DNA from: Caballeronia zhejiangensis
GTDB taxonomy: Bacteria > Pseudomonadota > Gammaproteobacteria > Burkholderiales > Burkholderiaceae
Assembly (NCBI RefSeq): GCF_000698575.1
Contig: NZ_JFHD01000003.1
Location: 1-64,000, forward strand
Reading direction: 5' to 3'
DNA length: 64,000 nt
In this document: piece after piece, positions 24,715-33,751 of the stretch
Position numbering within the stretch: position 1 is the stretch's first letter
How the letters are laid out: every line of letters begins with the position of its first letter
The notes under the pieces: generated by a model
What the model was told of the DNA's origin: nothing
What the model saw: only the letters and a program-made list of their open reading frames with translations
The model's database searches: none
Position numbers and translations under genes: made by a program

Positions 24715-24918
24715 TTACAGCGGCTTGATGTTCGAAGCCTGCATGCCCTTCGGGCCGCGCTTCGTTTCGAAGCTGACCTTCTGACCTTCGGCCAGCGTCT
24801 TGAAACCGTCCGAACGAATTTCCGAGAAGTGCGCGAAAAGATCGTCGCCGCCATTATCCGGGCTGATGAAGCCAAAACCCTTGGTGTCGTTAAACCATTT
24901 AACCGTACCGGTGTCCAT
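24715..24918 (-). CDS. cspA: Cold shock protein CspA family
   Basis: About 67 aa, the standard length. RNP1 is KGFGFI and RNP2 LFAHF, and the C-terminus ends ASNIKPL as in betaproteobacterial Csp proteins. It binds single-stranded RNA/DNA as an RNA chaperone. AGGA lies about 6 nt before the ATG at 24918. A perfect 12-bp palindrome (24946-24957) lies in the leader region. Confidence 0.95.
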   Translation of the reverse strand: MDTGTVKWFNDTKGFGFISPDNGGDDLFAHFSEIRSDGFKTLAEGQKVSFETKRGPKGMQASNIKPL

Positions 24919-25151
24919 AAAAATCCTGAAATGAATAGATAAGTTGCTCGATCGAGCGGGATGAAGCGGCAAGGAGGGGAATGGACAACGAATACCGGGG
25001 AAAATCGGACTATTGATGAGCAGCAATCGACTTCTTGTACTTCAACGACCATTATGCCAATTCCAAGAGAAATGGTCAACTATTCGTTTCGAAGCGAAGG
25101 CGAGCGGAACGATTCGTGCATCGCGTGTGCATCTCGTCATCGGGTTGGCAC

Positions 25152-26444
25152 ATGCGTTTTCGTCAGAAGAAGACAGCGCTCGACGGCCGCATGTCCGGCG
25201 CCGCGCGGCCCGCGCATTCATGGGCGGCGGACGTCGGACCGGGCCTCGTCACGATTGCATCGGATAACGATCCGAGCGGCCTCGCCACCTATACGCTCGC
25301 CGGCGCGTGGTACGGATTCGACCTATTGTGGGTGTGCGTGCTCACGTACCCGTCGACCGTCGCGCTTCAATTGATCGCCGCTCGCGTCGCCGCCATCACG
25401 CGACGAGGCCTGACGACGAACATGCGCGAACACTATTCGCGGCTGTTCTTCTACTTTGCGGTCGCGCGTTTCGTGATCGCCAACACGTTCAATATCGCGG
25501 TCGATGTTCTCGCCATGGGCATCGCGCTCAGTTCGCTCGTCGGCGGTTCGCTCCTGTGGCTCACGCTTGCTTCGGGATGCGCTTCGCTCGTGTTGCAATG
25601 GAGCGTCGCTTATGCGCGATACGCGCGCGTCCTCAAGTGGCTGACGCTCGCGATGTTCGCGTACGTCGGCGTGATCCTGCTCGTCGACGTGCCGTGGCGA
25701 CTGGTTGCCATCCGCTCGGTGATTCCACGCGTCGAGTGGACGGAGGGCTACATGTCGATGCTGATCGCGGTGCTCGGCACGACCGTCAGCCCTTACTTGC
25801 TGTTTGCGCAAGCGGAGCAGGAGGTCCGCGACGCACGAGAGAGCGGCGATCGTGGAGAAGCGTTGGAGCGGACGATGCGCGGCGTGCGTCGCGACACGCT
25901 CTGGCGAACGGCGTGCTCGAACGCGATTGCGATCTGCGTGATGATCGCCGCGGCCGCGACGCTCCATCTGCTCGACCATGCATCCGCCGGCGATACGGTC
26001 TCGATGTCGCGTGTACTCGAGCCGCTCGCGCACGGTTACGCGCGGCAGGTTCTCGCACTTGCGCTTCTCGGATCGGCCTTGCTGGCGCTGCCGCCGCTCG
26101 CGGGCTCGGCGGCTCAGGCCGTAGCCAGTTCGTTCCGCTGGAAACGCGGCGAACGGCGAGACCGGCGGATCGCGTATGTGCTCGTCGCCACGATCGCGCT
26201 CGGCACGATCGCAGCAGTGGTCCTCACGCACTATCACGTCGACCCGGTGCGCGCGCTCTACTGGAGCGCGGTGGTCAACGGCATGACCGTGACGCCGGTC
26301 CTCGTGCTGCTCGTGCTGCTCAGTTCGAAGCGCGAAGCCGTGGGCGACCTCGCCGCGCATTGGGCGCTTCGCGCGCTGAGTTGGCTCGCCACGATAGCGA
26401 CCGCGGCGGCTGTGATCGCCCACTTCATACTTGAAGTGCAGTGA
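25152..26444 (+). CDS. NRAMP-related divalent cation transporter
   Basis: About 430 aa from the ATG at 25152 (an ATG at 25191 is also possible), with about eleven hydrophobic segments. The TM1 motif reads SDNDPSGLATYT in place of DPGN, and the TM6 region reads TTVSPYLLFAQAEQEV in place of the canonical MPH metal-selectivity motif. That pattern is typical of NRAMP-related proteins rather than MntH. Substrate could be Mg, Mn or another ion; not decidable here. The start region is ambiguous because the frame is open further upstream. Confidence 0.82.
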   Translation: MRFRQKKTALDGRMSGAARPAHSWAADVGPGLVTIASDNDPSGLATYTLAGAWYGFDLLWVCVLTYPSTVALQLIAARVAAITRRGLTTNMREHYSRLFFYFAVARFVIANTFNIAVDVLAMGIALSSLVGGSLLWLTLASGCASLVLQWSVAYARYARVLKWLTLAMFAYVGVILLVDVPWRLVAIRSVIPRVEWTEGYMSMLIAVLGTTVSPYLLFAQAEQEVRDARESGDRGEALERTMRGVRRDTLWRTACSNAIAICVMIAAAATLHLLDHASAGDTVSMSRVLEPLAHGYARQVLALALLGSALLALPPLAGSAAQAVASSFRWKRGERRDRRIAYVLVATIALGTIAAVVLTHYHVDPVRALYWSAVVNGMTVTPVLVLLVLLSSKREAVGDLAAHWALRALSWLATIATAAAVIAHFILEVQ

Positions 26445-26798
26445 CGGCATTCGCGTAAATCTCCGCCCCTACCATCCGAAAAAGTCATGCGAAGGGCGTC
26501 GCTTAGGGGCATTCCCTAGCGTCGCTTTCGAGCGGTCTCGCGGCAAACGGCGGCCACGCGCGCGCCCGTCGCCTGCAAAGCCGCGCCCGTGCTGGCTCTA
26601 CGGCATTCACGCTGCGTTCCGTTTTTTTCAGGCATCGAATGCGACGGACACATGCATTACCAGAAGTATCGAAAAGGGCTCAGAAAATGTCGGTGGATGA
26701 TCGAAATTGGCCATGTACGCTTCATTCAACGCAAAGAACGCCGGGTTGTTTCCGGCAGCGACAAACTCCTTTTTGAACCTGCTAGGTGGAATGACCCG
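26445..26798 (+). promoter_or_regulatory. Promoter region of the betaine-type transport operon
   Basis: This 354-bp stretch contains no supported gene. It holds AAAGTCATGCGA at 26481-26492, also found once before the Rieske gene (36507-36518), and the inverted pair AGGGGCATTCCCT just downstream (26505-26517). The ribosome-binding site AGGTGGA for the first gene lies at 26784-26790. Confidence 0.45.
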
Positions 26799-28085
26799 AT
26801 GATTCCCAACCTGACGCTCGCACCGAACGAAGTCACGAGCACGGCTTCCGCGCAGTCCGGCACCGTATCGCCGGCGCGTCCTGTCGCGGCATCCACGACC
26901 GAGATTCTCACGGTCAAGAACCTTTCGAAGATTTTCGGCGCGAAGCCCGAGCGCGCCCAGGAGCTCTTGAAACAAGGCCTCGGCCGAAACGAAATCTTCG
27001 CGCAGACAGGCAATATGGTCGCCGTCGACGATGTCAGCCTCGCCGTCAACGCGGGCGAGATCTTCGTCATCATGGGCCTCTCCGGTTCCGGAAAATCGAC
27101 GCTCGTGCGTCTGCTCAATCGCCTGATCGAGCCGACTTCGGGGCAAGTGATTCTCGAAGGCCGGGACATCGCGCCGATGAGCACGCCCGAACTGCGCGCC
27201 GTGCGCCGCGAAAAAATGGCGATGGTGTTCCAGTCTTTCGCGCTGCTGCCGAACCGCTCGGTCATCGACAACATTGCTTACGGGCTCGAAGTCGCGGGCA
27301 AGAAAAAATCGGAACGTTATGACATCGCACGCGCCGCATTGACGCGCGTCGGCCTCGCTTCTTACGAGAAGCTGCTGCCGAGCGAGTTGTCGGGCGGCAT
27401 GCAGCAGCGCGTGGGTCTCGCGCGCGCGCTGGCGGTGAATCCCTCGGTGCTCTTGATGGACGAAGCGTTTTCCGCGCTCGATCCGCTCATCCGCTTCGAA
27501 ATGCAGAACGAGTTGTTGCGTTTGCAGAAGGAAGAGCGGCGCACGATCGTCTTCATTTCGCACGACATCGAGGAAGCGGTGAAGATCGGCGGGCGCATCG
27601 GCATCATGAAGGACGGCCGTCTGATTCAGGTGGGCACGCCGGCAGAACTCATCCAGTCACCCGCCGACGCCTACGTGCGCGATTTCTTCCGCAACGTCGA
27701 CGTGTCGCGCTTCCTCGAAGCATCGAGCCTGATGACGAAGGTCGAGCGCGGTCTCATCGCGTGCAATACCAGCGCGCCTTCCGAGCGCTATCTGAACAGC
27801 CTCATCGACAGCGGCGCGGAGTGCGGATACGTCTGCGATGAAGCAGGGCGCTATCAGGGTTGCGTGACGCCTGCATCGCTGCACAAGAGCGGCAACCGGC
27901 CGATCAGCGATGCATTGCTTCGCGATGTCGCGGCGGTTCCGCTGACAGCCGATCTGCATCAGCTCGCATCCATTGCACTGGGGCAGGAGCACGACGTGCC
28001 GGTCACGGATGAACAAGGCAGGCTCGCGGGCGTGGTGTCCTGCCGCACGATTCTCAAGCAGGTCATGGAGCGGAGAGCAGCATGA
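26799..28085 (+). CDS. Quaternary amine ABC transporter ATPase (ProV-like)
   Basis: About 428 aa. The ATPase has Walker A GLSGSGKST, signature LSGGMQQRVGLARAL, Walker B LLMDEAFSALDP and H-loop FISHDIEEA. The ProV-specific insert GLGRNEIFAQTGNMVAVDDVSL is present. The C-terminal ~130 residues form a CBS-like regulatory tail (ending GRLAGVVSCRTILKQV). AGGTGGA with an 8-nt spacer supports the ATG at 26799. Energises uptake of glycine betaine/proline-betaine-like compounds; overlaps the permease gene by ATGA. Confidence 0.92.
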   Translation: MIPNLTLAPNEVTSTASAQSGTVSPARPVAASTTEILTVKNLSKIFGAKPERAQELLKQGLGRNEIFAQTGNMVAVDDVSLAVNAGEIFVIMGLSGSGKSTLVRLLNRLIEPTSGQVILEGRDIAPMSTPELRAVRREKMAMVFQSFALLPNRSVIDNIAYGLEVAGKKKSERYDIARAALTRVGLASYEKLLPSELSGGMQQRVGLARALAVNPSVLLMDEAFSALDPLIRFEMQNELLRLQKEERRTIVFISHDIEEAVKIGGRIGIMKDGRLIQVGTPAELIQSPADAYVRDFFRNVDVSRFLEASSLMTKVERGLIACNTSAPSERYLNSLIDSGAECGYVCDEAGRYQGCVTPASLHKSGNRPISDALLRDVAAVPLTADLHQLASIALGQEHDVPVTDEQGRLAGVVSCRTILKQVMERRAA

Positions 28086-28969
28086 ATTCCTCGATTTTTG
28101 GACGATTCGCCGAAGACGCGGTCAACTTCCTTTTCTCGCACTTTCGCGGCGGCTTCGATGCCTTCTCGGCTGCGCTTGGCGCGGTCATCAAGCTCCTCGA
28201 AGACGGTCTCGGCGCGGTGCCGTTCATCGCGATGCTCGCGATCCTCATGGCGCTCGCGCTGTGGAGAAAGGGCGTCGGTTTCGCGGTGTTCGTCGGCGCG
28301 GCGCTCTATGTCATCAACTACATGGGCCTGTGGACGCAGACGGTATCGACGCTCGCGCTCGTTGTCGCGGCGACGTTCTTCAGTCTCGTGATCGGCGTGC
28401 CGCTCGGCATCTGGGGCGCGCGCAACAGGCGTGTCGAAGTCGTGCTGCGTTCGCTGCTCGACTTCATGCAGACGATGCCCGCGTTCGTGTATCTCATTCC
28501 CGCGGTCATTCTCTTCGGCCTCGGCCGCGTGCCCGCGGTGATCGCCACGATCGTGTTCGCGATGCCGCCCGTCGTTCGATTGACGACGCTCGGCATCCGC
28601 CAGGTGCGCGAGGAATTGCTCGAAGCCGGCCGCTCGTTCGGCAGCACCGATGCGCAACTGCTCTGGAAAATTCAGTTGCCCAACGCGCTGCCTTCGATCA
28701 TGGCGGGCGTGAACCAGACCATCATGATGGCGCTGTCGATGGTGGTGGTCGCTTCGATGATCGGCGCGGGCGGCCTTGGCGAGTACGTGCTGAGCGGCAT
28801 TCAGCGGCTCGATATCGGCATCGGTTTCGAGGGCGGTCTCGGCGTGGTGCTGCTCGCGATCATTCTCGATCGCCTGACGGAAAGCTTCGGCGTGAAAGCG
28901 AAGAAAAAGAAGAAGGTCATCTCCACGCCGGCGAAGCCCGCCGCGGCGCAAGCGAACGCGCAGACCTGA
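28082..28969 (+). CDS. Quaternary amine ABC transporter permease (ProW-like)
   Basis: About 295 aa with about six transmembrane segments. The EAA loop reads EELLEAGRSFGSTDAQLLWKIQLPNALPSIMAG, and the family region FMQTMPAFVYLIPAVILFGLGRVPAVIAT is typical of ProW/OpuAB. The C-terminus is Lys/Ala-rich. It follows the ATPase by overlap and precedes the binding protein, giving a complete importer. Confidence 0.92.
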   Translation: MNSSIFGRFAEDAVNFLFSHFRGGFDAFSAALGAVIKLLEDGLGAVPFIAMLAILMALALWRKGVGFAVFVGAALYVINYMGLWTQTVSTLALVVAATFFSLVIGVPLGIWGARNRRVEVVLRSLLDFMQTMPAFVYLIPAVILFGLGRVPAVIATIVFAMPPVVRLTTLGIRQVREELLEAGRSFGSTDAQLLWKIQLPNALPSIMAGVNQTIMMALSMVVVASMIGAGGLGEYVLSGIQRLDIGIGFEGGLGVVLLAIILDRLTESFGVKAKKKKKVISTPAKPAAAQANAQT

Positions 28970-29024
28970 GCGATACGAGCATCGATTACTCAACCACAAT
29001 GCTATGAAAGATACGGAGTCCGTA

Positions 29025-29906
29025 ATGAAAAACAACCTGATCAAATCCTTGATCGTCAAGATAGTGACGCCGGCCATTGTGGCGTTCGGGGTCGGCGCGA
29101 GCCCGGCGATGTCCGCCGAGCCGATCAAAGTGGCGGTCACGAACTGGGCCGACGTGCTCGCGGTCGCCAATGTCGCGAAGTACGTGCTGGAGACGAAGCT
29201 TCAGCAGCCGGTGCAATTCGTTCAGGCGGATATCGGCATCCAGTATCAGGGCGTATCGCGCGGCGATCTCGACATCATGGTCGGCGGCTGGCTGCCGGTG
29301 ACGCACGGTCAGTATGTCGCGCGCTACAAGGACACGCTCGACGACGTCGGCATCATCTATACGGGCGGCAAGAACGGCTGGGCGGTGCCCGCGTATGTGC
29401 CCGAGTCGCAGGTTTCTTCGATCGAGGATCTGAAGAAGCCTGAAGTGCAGAAGCAGCTCAACGGCGTGATCCAGGGCATCGAGCCGGGTGGCGGTCTCAT
29501 GCAGGCGTCGGAGAAAACCATCAAGGCGTATGACCTGTCGGGCTACAAGCTGCAATCGGCGAGCGAGGCCGGCATGCTCGCGGCAATCCAGCGCGCATAC
29601 GGATCGAAGCAATGGATCGTCGCGACCGTTTGGAGCCCGCACTGGTTGTTCCAGAAGTGGCAGATGCGCTATCTGAAGGACCCGAAGGGCACGCTCGGCG
29701 GCGAAGAGCAGGTCCATGCATTCGCCTCGAAGCAGTTCGCGGGCAAGTTCCCCCGCGCAGACGTGTTCTTCAAGCATTTCAAGCTGACGCTCGCGGACGT
29801 GGAATCGATCGAATTCGAAGGCAATTCGACCAACGACTACGCGACGGCCGCGAAGAAATTCGTCGACGCGCATCCGGACAAGGTCAAGGCGTGGCTGACA
29901 CAGTGA
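29025..29906 (+). CDS. Quaternary amine ABC transporter substrate-binding protein (ProX/OpuAC)
   Basis: About 293 aa with a Sec signal peptide (1-30, ending SPAMSA). The OpuAC fold is recognised from VAVTNWADVLAVANVAKYVLE, DLDIMVGGWLPVTHGQY and VWSPHWLFQKW; the aromatic residues in the last two usually cage a trimethylammonium group. GGAG with a 6-nt spacer supports the ATG at 29025 over an in-frame ATG at 29004. Aromatic residues fit a betaine ligand. Confidence 0.92.
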   Translation: MKNNLIKSLIVKIVTPAIVAFGVGASPAMSAEPIKVAVTNWADVLAVANVAKYVLETKLQQPVQFVQADIGIQYQGVSRGDLDIMVGGWLPVTHGQYVARYKDTLDDVGIIYTGGKNGWAVPAYVPESQVSSIEDLKKPEVQKQLNGVIQGIEPGGGLMQASEKTIKAYDLSGYKLQSASEAGMLAAIQRAYGSKQWIVATVWSPHWLFQKWQMRYLKDPKGTLGGEEQVHAFASKQFAGKFPRADVFFKHFKLTLADVESIEFEGNSTNDYATAAKKFVDAHPDKVKAWLTQ

Positions 29907-29991
29907 AGGCGTACTGCAGGACGCTTGCAAAGCGCACGTTCGACGTGCGCCGCGCATGACTTCGCACGATCCATCCATCAGAGAGACAAAC

Positions 29992-30879
29992 ATGAGCTTC
30001 GAAGGCGTACATACACCGCTCGTCACCCCGTTCAAGGCCGACGGCGAAATCGATCACGACATGCTCGGCAAGCATGCTCAGAGTCTCGTTGGCCGCGTTA
30101 CGGGCATGGGCGTCGGCGGCACGACCGGCGAATACTATGCGCTCAGTTTCGAAGAGCGTGTGAAGACGCTCGAGACGGTAGCGTCGGCGGTCGGCGGCAA
30201 GACCTATCTCACCGCCGGCATCAACGCGACGACGACGAAGGAAGTCGTGCGTCTCGGTAACGAAGCGAAGCGCGCGGGCTACGACGCATTGCTGGTCGCG
30301 GCGCCTTACTACGTGCAGCCGACGCAAGACGAGCTGCTCGATCACTTGCTGAAGGTCGACGACGCGCTCGACATGCCGATCATGCTCTACAACTTTCCGG
30401 CGCGCACCGGCACGGCCATCGGCGATGAAGTGCTCGACAAGCTGCTGCAGCGCCCGAACTTCGCCGCGATGAAAGAGAGCACGGGCGACATCGCGCATCT
30501 GCATCATCTGGCCACGCAACTGCCGGAGCGCTTCGTTCTCAGTTGCGGCATGGACGATCAGGCGCTCGAATTCTTCGCATGGGGCGCGCGTAGCTGGGTC
30601 GCGGGCGCGTCGAACTTTCTGCCGGAAGCGCATACGGATTTGCTCGAAGCGTGCGTTAAACGCGGGGATTTCAGCACCGGCCGCAAGCTGATGACGCAGT
30701 TGCTTCCGGTGCTCGAATTGCTGGAGCGCAGCGGCAAGTTCATCCAGTACGTGCGCTATGGCTGCGAGCTCGCGGGCACGAAAGTCGGCATCGCGCGTGC
30801 GCCGCTCGGCACGTTGAACGACAAAGAACGCAGCGCCTTCGCGAGGCTCGTTCAACCCTTGCTGCGCAACGCTCAGTAA
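29992..30879 (+). CDS. DapA/NAL-family class I lyase or aldolase
   Basis: About 295 aa TIM barrel. The Schiff-base Lys is K161 in AAMKESTGD, with Y133 in YNFPARTG and the T44-T45 carboxylate clamp in GTTGEY. These fit the DapA/HypD/2-keto-3-deoxy-acid aldolase group. Between an amine importer and an FAD amine oxidase, a deaminase role like that of hydroxyproline catabolism (HypD) is plausible but not proven. It does not carry the motif I would expect for keto-deoxyglucarate dehydratase. Confidence 0.82.
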   Translation: MSFEGVHTPLVTPFKADGEIDHDMLGKHAQSLVGRVTGMGVGGTTGEYYALSFEERVKTLETVASAVGGKTYLTAGINATTTKEVVRLGNEAKRAGYDALLVAAPYYVQPTQDELLDHLLKVDDALDMPIMLYNFPARTGTAIGDEVLDKLLQRPNFAAMKESTGDIAHLHHLATQLPERFVLSCGMDDQALEFFAWGARSWVAGASNFLPEAHTDLLEACVKRGDFSTGRKLMTQLLPVLELLERSGKFIQYVRYGCELAGTKVGIARAPLGTLNDKERSAFARLVQPLLRNAQ

Positions 30880-30891
30880 CGCGATACGTGA

Positions 30892-32223
30892 ATGGCCTCG
30901 AAACTGGATTTCATGCGGCTTCCCGCACCTGATGGCGTCAACGGATGGTGGGAAAGCCTGCCGCCCGCCGCGCCCGCGAACCGCGTGACGGGCGAGCTGC
31001 GCTTCGACTACGTAGTGGTGGGCGGCGGCATCACCGGTTTGTGCGCGGCGCGGCGGCTCGCCGAGCTTGCGCCGGATGCATCGATCGCGCTCGTCGAGGC
31101 CGATCGCATCGGGCGCTCGACGGCGGGCCGCAATTCCGGCTTCTTCGTCGATCTGCCGCACGACATCAGCAGCGAAAGCTATTCGCGCAGTGTCGAGGCA
31201 GACAAGGCGGACGTGCGCTTGCAACGGCACGGCATCGGCTATGTGCGCGATACGGTGAAGCGGCACGGCATCGATTGCGACTGGCGCGACGACGGCAAGT
31301 ATCACGCGTCGGTCAACAAGAAAGGCCACACGGCGCTGACGCATTTCGCGGACGGACTCGCGCGTATCGACGAGCCGTGCGAATGGCTCGACGAAGCCGC
31401 GATCGCGAAGGTGACGGGCACGCGCTTCTATCAAAGCGCGCTCTTCACGCCGGGATGCAGCACGGTTCAGCCGGCGGCACTCATGCGCGGTCTCGCGGCC
31501 ACGCAGCCGTCGAACGTGACGGTCTTCGAACTGAGCGCGGTGAAGAACATGGAAGCGCGCGGCCAGACGAAGCTGCTGACGTTCGCGAACGGCAGCATCG
31601 AAGCGAAGCGGGTCGTGCTCTGCACCAACGCGTATGCGGCGACGTTCGGCGGCCATCCGAATGGCTTGCTGCCGGTCTACACGTTCGCGTCGATGTCGCG
31701 CGTGATGACCGACGATGAAATCGCGCGGCTCGGCGGAACGGATTCGTGGGCGCTCATTCCCGCGGACCCGATGGGTACGACCGTGCGACGTCTCGCGACC
31801 AACCGTATTTGCGTACGCAACCATTTCGCGTTCCGGCCGAATCTGTCGGTCTCGGAACATGATCTGACGAAGGCGAAGCATCTGCATCGACGTTCGTTCG
31901 ATCGACGTTTTCCGATGCTCGAGGATGTCGAGCTGCAATACACGTGGGGCGGCGCGTTGTGCCTCTCGGCGAACAATGGCGCGCTCTTCGGCCAGCGCGA
32001 CGACGGCGTGTACGAAGCAGTCGGCTGCAACGGACTTGGTTTGAGCCGCGGATCGGCGGCGGGCAAGCTCATCGCCGAACATGTGCTCGGGCGCTCGAAC
32101 GAGCTGATCGATCAACTGCTGAAACAACCGCATCCGCGTTCTCTGCCGATGCGGCCGATCGCGGACGTGGCGGTATCGGCGGCAATCTGGATGAAGGAAT
32201 TCTCGGCGGGCGCCGAGCTTTGA
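30892..32223 (+). CDS. FAD-dependent amine/D-amino acid oxidase (DAO family)
   Basis: About 443 aa. The dinucleotide-binding VVVGGGITGLCAARRLAEL (about 41-59) and STAGRNSGFF define the DAO/ordL-type family. The C-terminal GCNGLGLSRGSAAGKLIAEHVLG completes the FAD fold. The start GVNGWWESLPPA resembles gamma-glutamylputrescine oxidase-type proteins. Within this operon it could oxidise an N-methyl amino acid or cyclic amine formed from the imported betaine. It begins 12 bp after the lyase gene. Confidence 0.87.
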   Translation: MASKLDFMRLPAPDGVNGWWESLPPAAPANRVTGELRFDYVVVGGGITGLCAARRLAELAPDASIALVEADRIGRSTAGRNSGFFVDLPHDISSESYSRSVEADKADVRLQRHGIGYVRDTVKRHGIDCDWRDDGKYHASVNKKGHTALTHFADGLARIDEPCEWLDEAAIAKVTGTRFYQSALFTPGCSTVQPAALMRGLAATQPSNVTVFELSAVKNMEARGQTKLLTFANGSIEAKRVVLCTNAYAATFGGHPNGLLPVYTFASMSRVMTDDEIARLGGTDSWALIPADPMGTTVRRLATNRICVRNHFAFRPNLSVSEHDLTKAKHLHRRSFDRRFPMLEDVELQYTWGGALCLSANNGALFGQRDDGVYEAVGCNGLGLSRGSAAGKLIAEHVLGRSNELIDQLLKQPHPRSLPMRPIADVAVSAAIWMKEFSAGAEL

Positions 32224-32240
32224 ATCTTTGAGGACATGAC

Positions 32241-33734
32241 ATGACGACGCATCAGGAATGGAAACGTCAGGCCGAACATCTGTCGCTCGATGGCCGCGCG
32301 TTCATCGCGGGCGCACGCTGCAACGCGGCATCGAATGAAACGTTCGATACGTTGAATCCGTCGACGGGCAAGGTGCTCGCGCAGATCGCCAGGTGCGAAG
32401 CGAAGGACGTCGATCGCGCGGTCGTCGCGGCGCGCGAGGCGTTCGAATCGGGCGTGTGGTCGAAGGCCGGGCCATCGCAGAGAAAGGCCGTCTTGCAGCG
32501 TCTCGCGCAACTCATCGACGACAACGCCGAAGAACTCGCGCTGCTCGAAGCGCTCGAAGCGGGGAAGCCGATCAGCGAATGCATGGGTCTCGACATTCCG
32601 GAATCGGCGGCGTGCATTCGCTGGCATGCCGAGGTCACGGACAAGCGTTACGACGCGCTGTCGCCATCGGGGTCGAGCGTCGTGAGCATGATCACGCGCG
32701 AGCCGATTGGCGTCGTCGGTGCGGTGCTGCCGTGGAATTTCCCCGCGCTGATGCTCGCGTGGAAGATCGGGCCGGCGCTGTCCGTGGGCAATAGCGTCAT
32801 CGTGAAGCCCGCGGAGCAGACGTCGCTATCGACGCTGCGTATTGCCGATCTCGCGCTCGAAGCCGGCGTCCCGCCCGGCGTGTTCAGCGTCGTGACGGGC
32901 TTCGGCGAAAGCGCAGGGCAGGCGCTCGGCACGCACGCCGATGTCGATCTCATCGCGTTCACGGGTTCCACCGAAACGGGCAAGCGCTTCCTGCGCTATT
33001 CCGCCGAAACCAACATGAAGCGCGTCGTGCTCGAATGCGGCGGCAAGAATCCGCAAGTCGTGTTGCCCGATGTCGCCAATCTCGATGCCGTCGCGGAGCA
33101 GGCCGTCGCCGCCGCGTTCTGGAACATGGGCGAGAACTGCAGCGCGGGATCGCGCATTCTGGTGCATTCGAGCCACAAGGCCGAACTGCTGCAAAAGATG
33201 CAGGCCGTGCTCGAAGGCTGGAAGACGGGCGATCCGCTCGATCCCGATGTCAAGCTCGGCTCGCTCATCGAGGAAGCGCATTACCGCAAGGTGCTCGGCC
33301 ACATCGAGAAGGCGAAGGCAGAAGGCGCGCGCGTCGCTTGCGGCGGCAACGCGACGCTCGCGGAAACGGGCGGCTGGTTCGTCGAGCCGACCATCTTCGA
33401 TAACGTCACGCCGGACATGAGCATCGCGCGCGACGAGGTCTTCGGCCCGGTCGTGTGCTTTATCGAATATGCTGACGTCGACGAGGCCGTGCGGATCGCA
33501 AACGATACGTGCTACGGACTCGCGGCTTCGCTGTGGACCGACAACGTGAACCAGGCGCACAAAGTGGCGGCGCGCATCCGCGCGGGCACCGTGACCGTCA
33601 ACTGCTTCGGCGAGGGCGATCTGTCGACGCCGTTCGGCGGCTTCAAGCAGTCCGGTTTCGGCGGACGCGACAAGTCGGTCTACGCGCACGACCAATATTG
33701 CGAGCTGAAGACGACCTGGCTGAAGCTCGACTGA
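32241..33734 (+). CDS. NAD(P)-dependent aldehyde dehydrogenase (PuuC-like)
   Basis: About 497 aa. The catalytic Cys is in NMGENCSAGSR, the general-base Glu in VLECGGKNP, and the coenzyme-binding PWNFPALMLAWK and FTGSTETGK are intact. The sequence looks most like gamma-glutamyl-aminobutyraldehyde/betaine-aldehyde type enzymes. It should oxidise the aldehyde made by the upstream oxidase or lyase, for example a semialdehyde on the way to 2-oxoglutarate; the substrate is inferred from context. Confidence 0.9.
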   Translation: MTTHQEWKRQAEHLSLDGRAFIAGARCNAASNETFDTLNPSTGKVLAQIARCEAKDVDRAVVAAREAFESGVWSKAGPSQRKAVLQRLAQLIDDNAEELALLEALEAGKPISECMGLDIPESAACIRWHAEVTDKRYDALSPSGSSVVSMITREPIGVVGAVLPWNFPALMLAWKIGPALSVGNSVIVKPAEQTSLSTLRIADLALEAGVPPGVFSVVTGFGESAGQALGTHADVDLIAFTGSTETGKRFLRYSAETNMKRVVLECGGKNPQVVLPDVANLDAVAEQAVAAAFWNMGENCSAGSRILVHSSHKAELLQKMQAVLEGWKTGDPLDPDVKLGSLIEEAHYRKVLGHIEKAKAEGARVACGGNATLAETGGWFVEPTIFDNVTPDMSIARDEVFGPVVCFIEYADVDEAVRIANDTCYGLAASLWTDNVNQAHKVAARIRAGTVTVNCFGEGDLSTPFGGFKQSGFGGRDKSVYAHDQYCELKTTWLKLD

Positions 33735-33751
33735 TTATCGGACGAGGCAAC

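Noticed and set aside
29992..30879. Reading the DapA-family gene as 5-keto-4-deoxyglucarate dehydratase serving the nearby glucarate dehydratase
   Set aside because: It lies in a different operon about 8 kb away, behind a betaine importer, and has YNFPARTG around the active-site Tyr, closer to DapA-type lyases than to keto-deoxyglucarate dehydratase.
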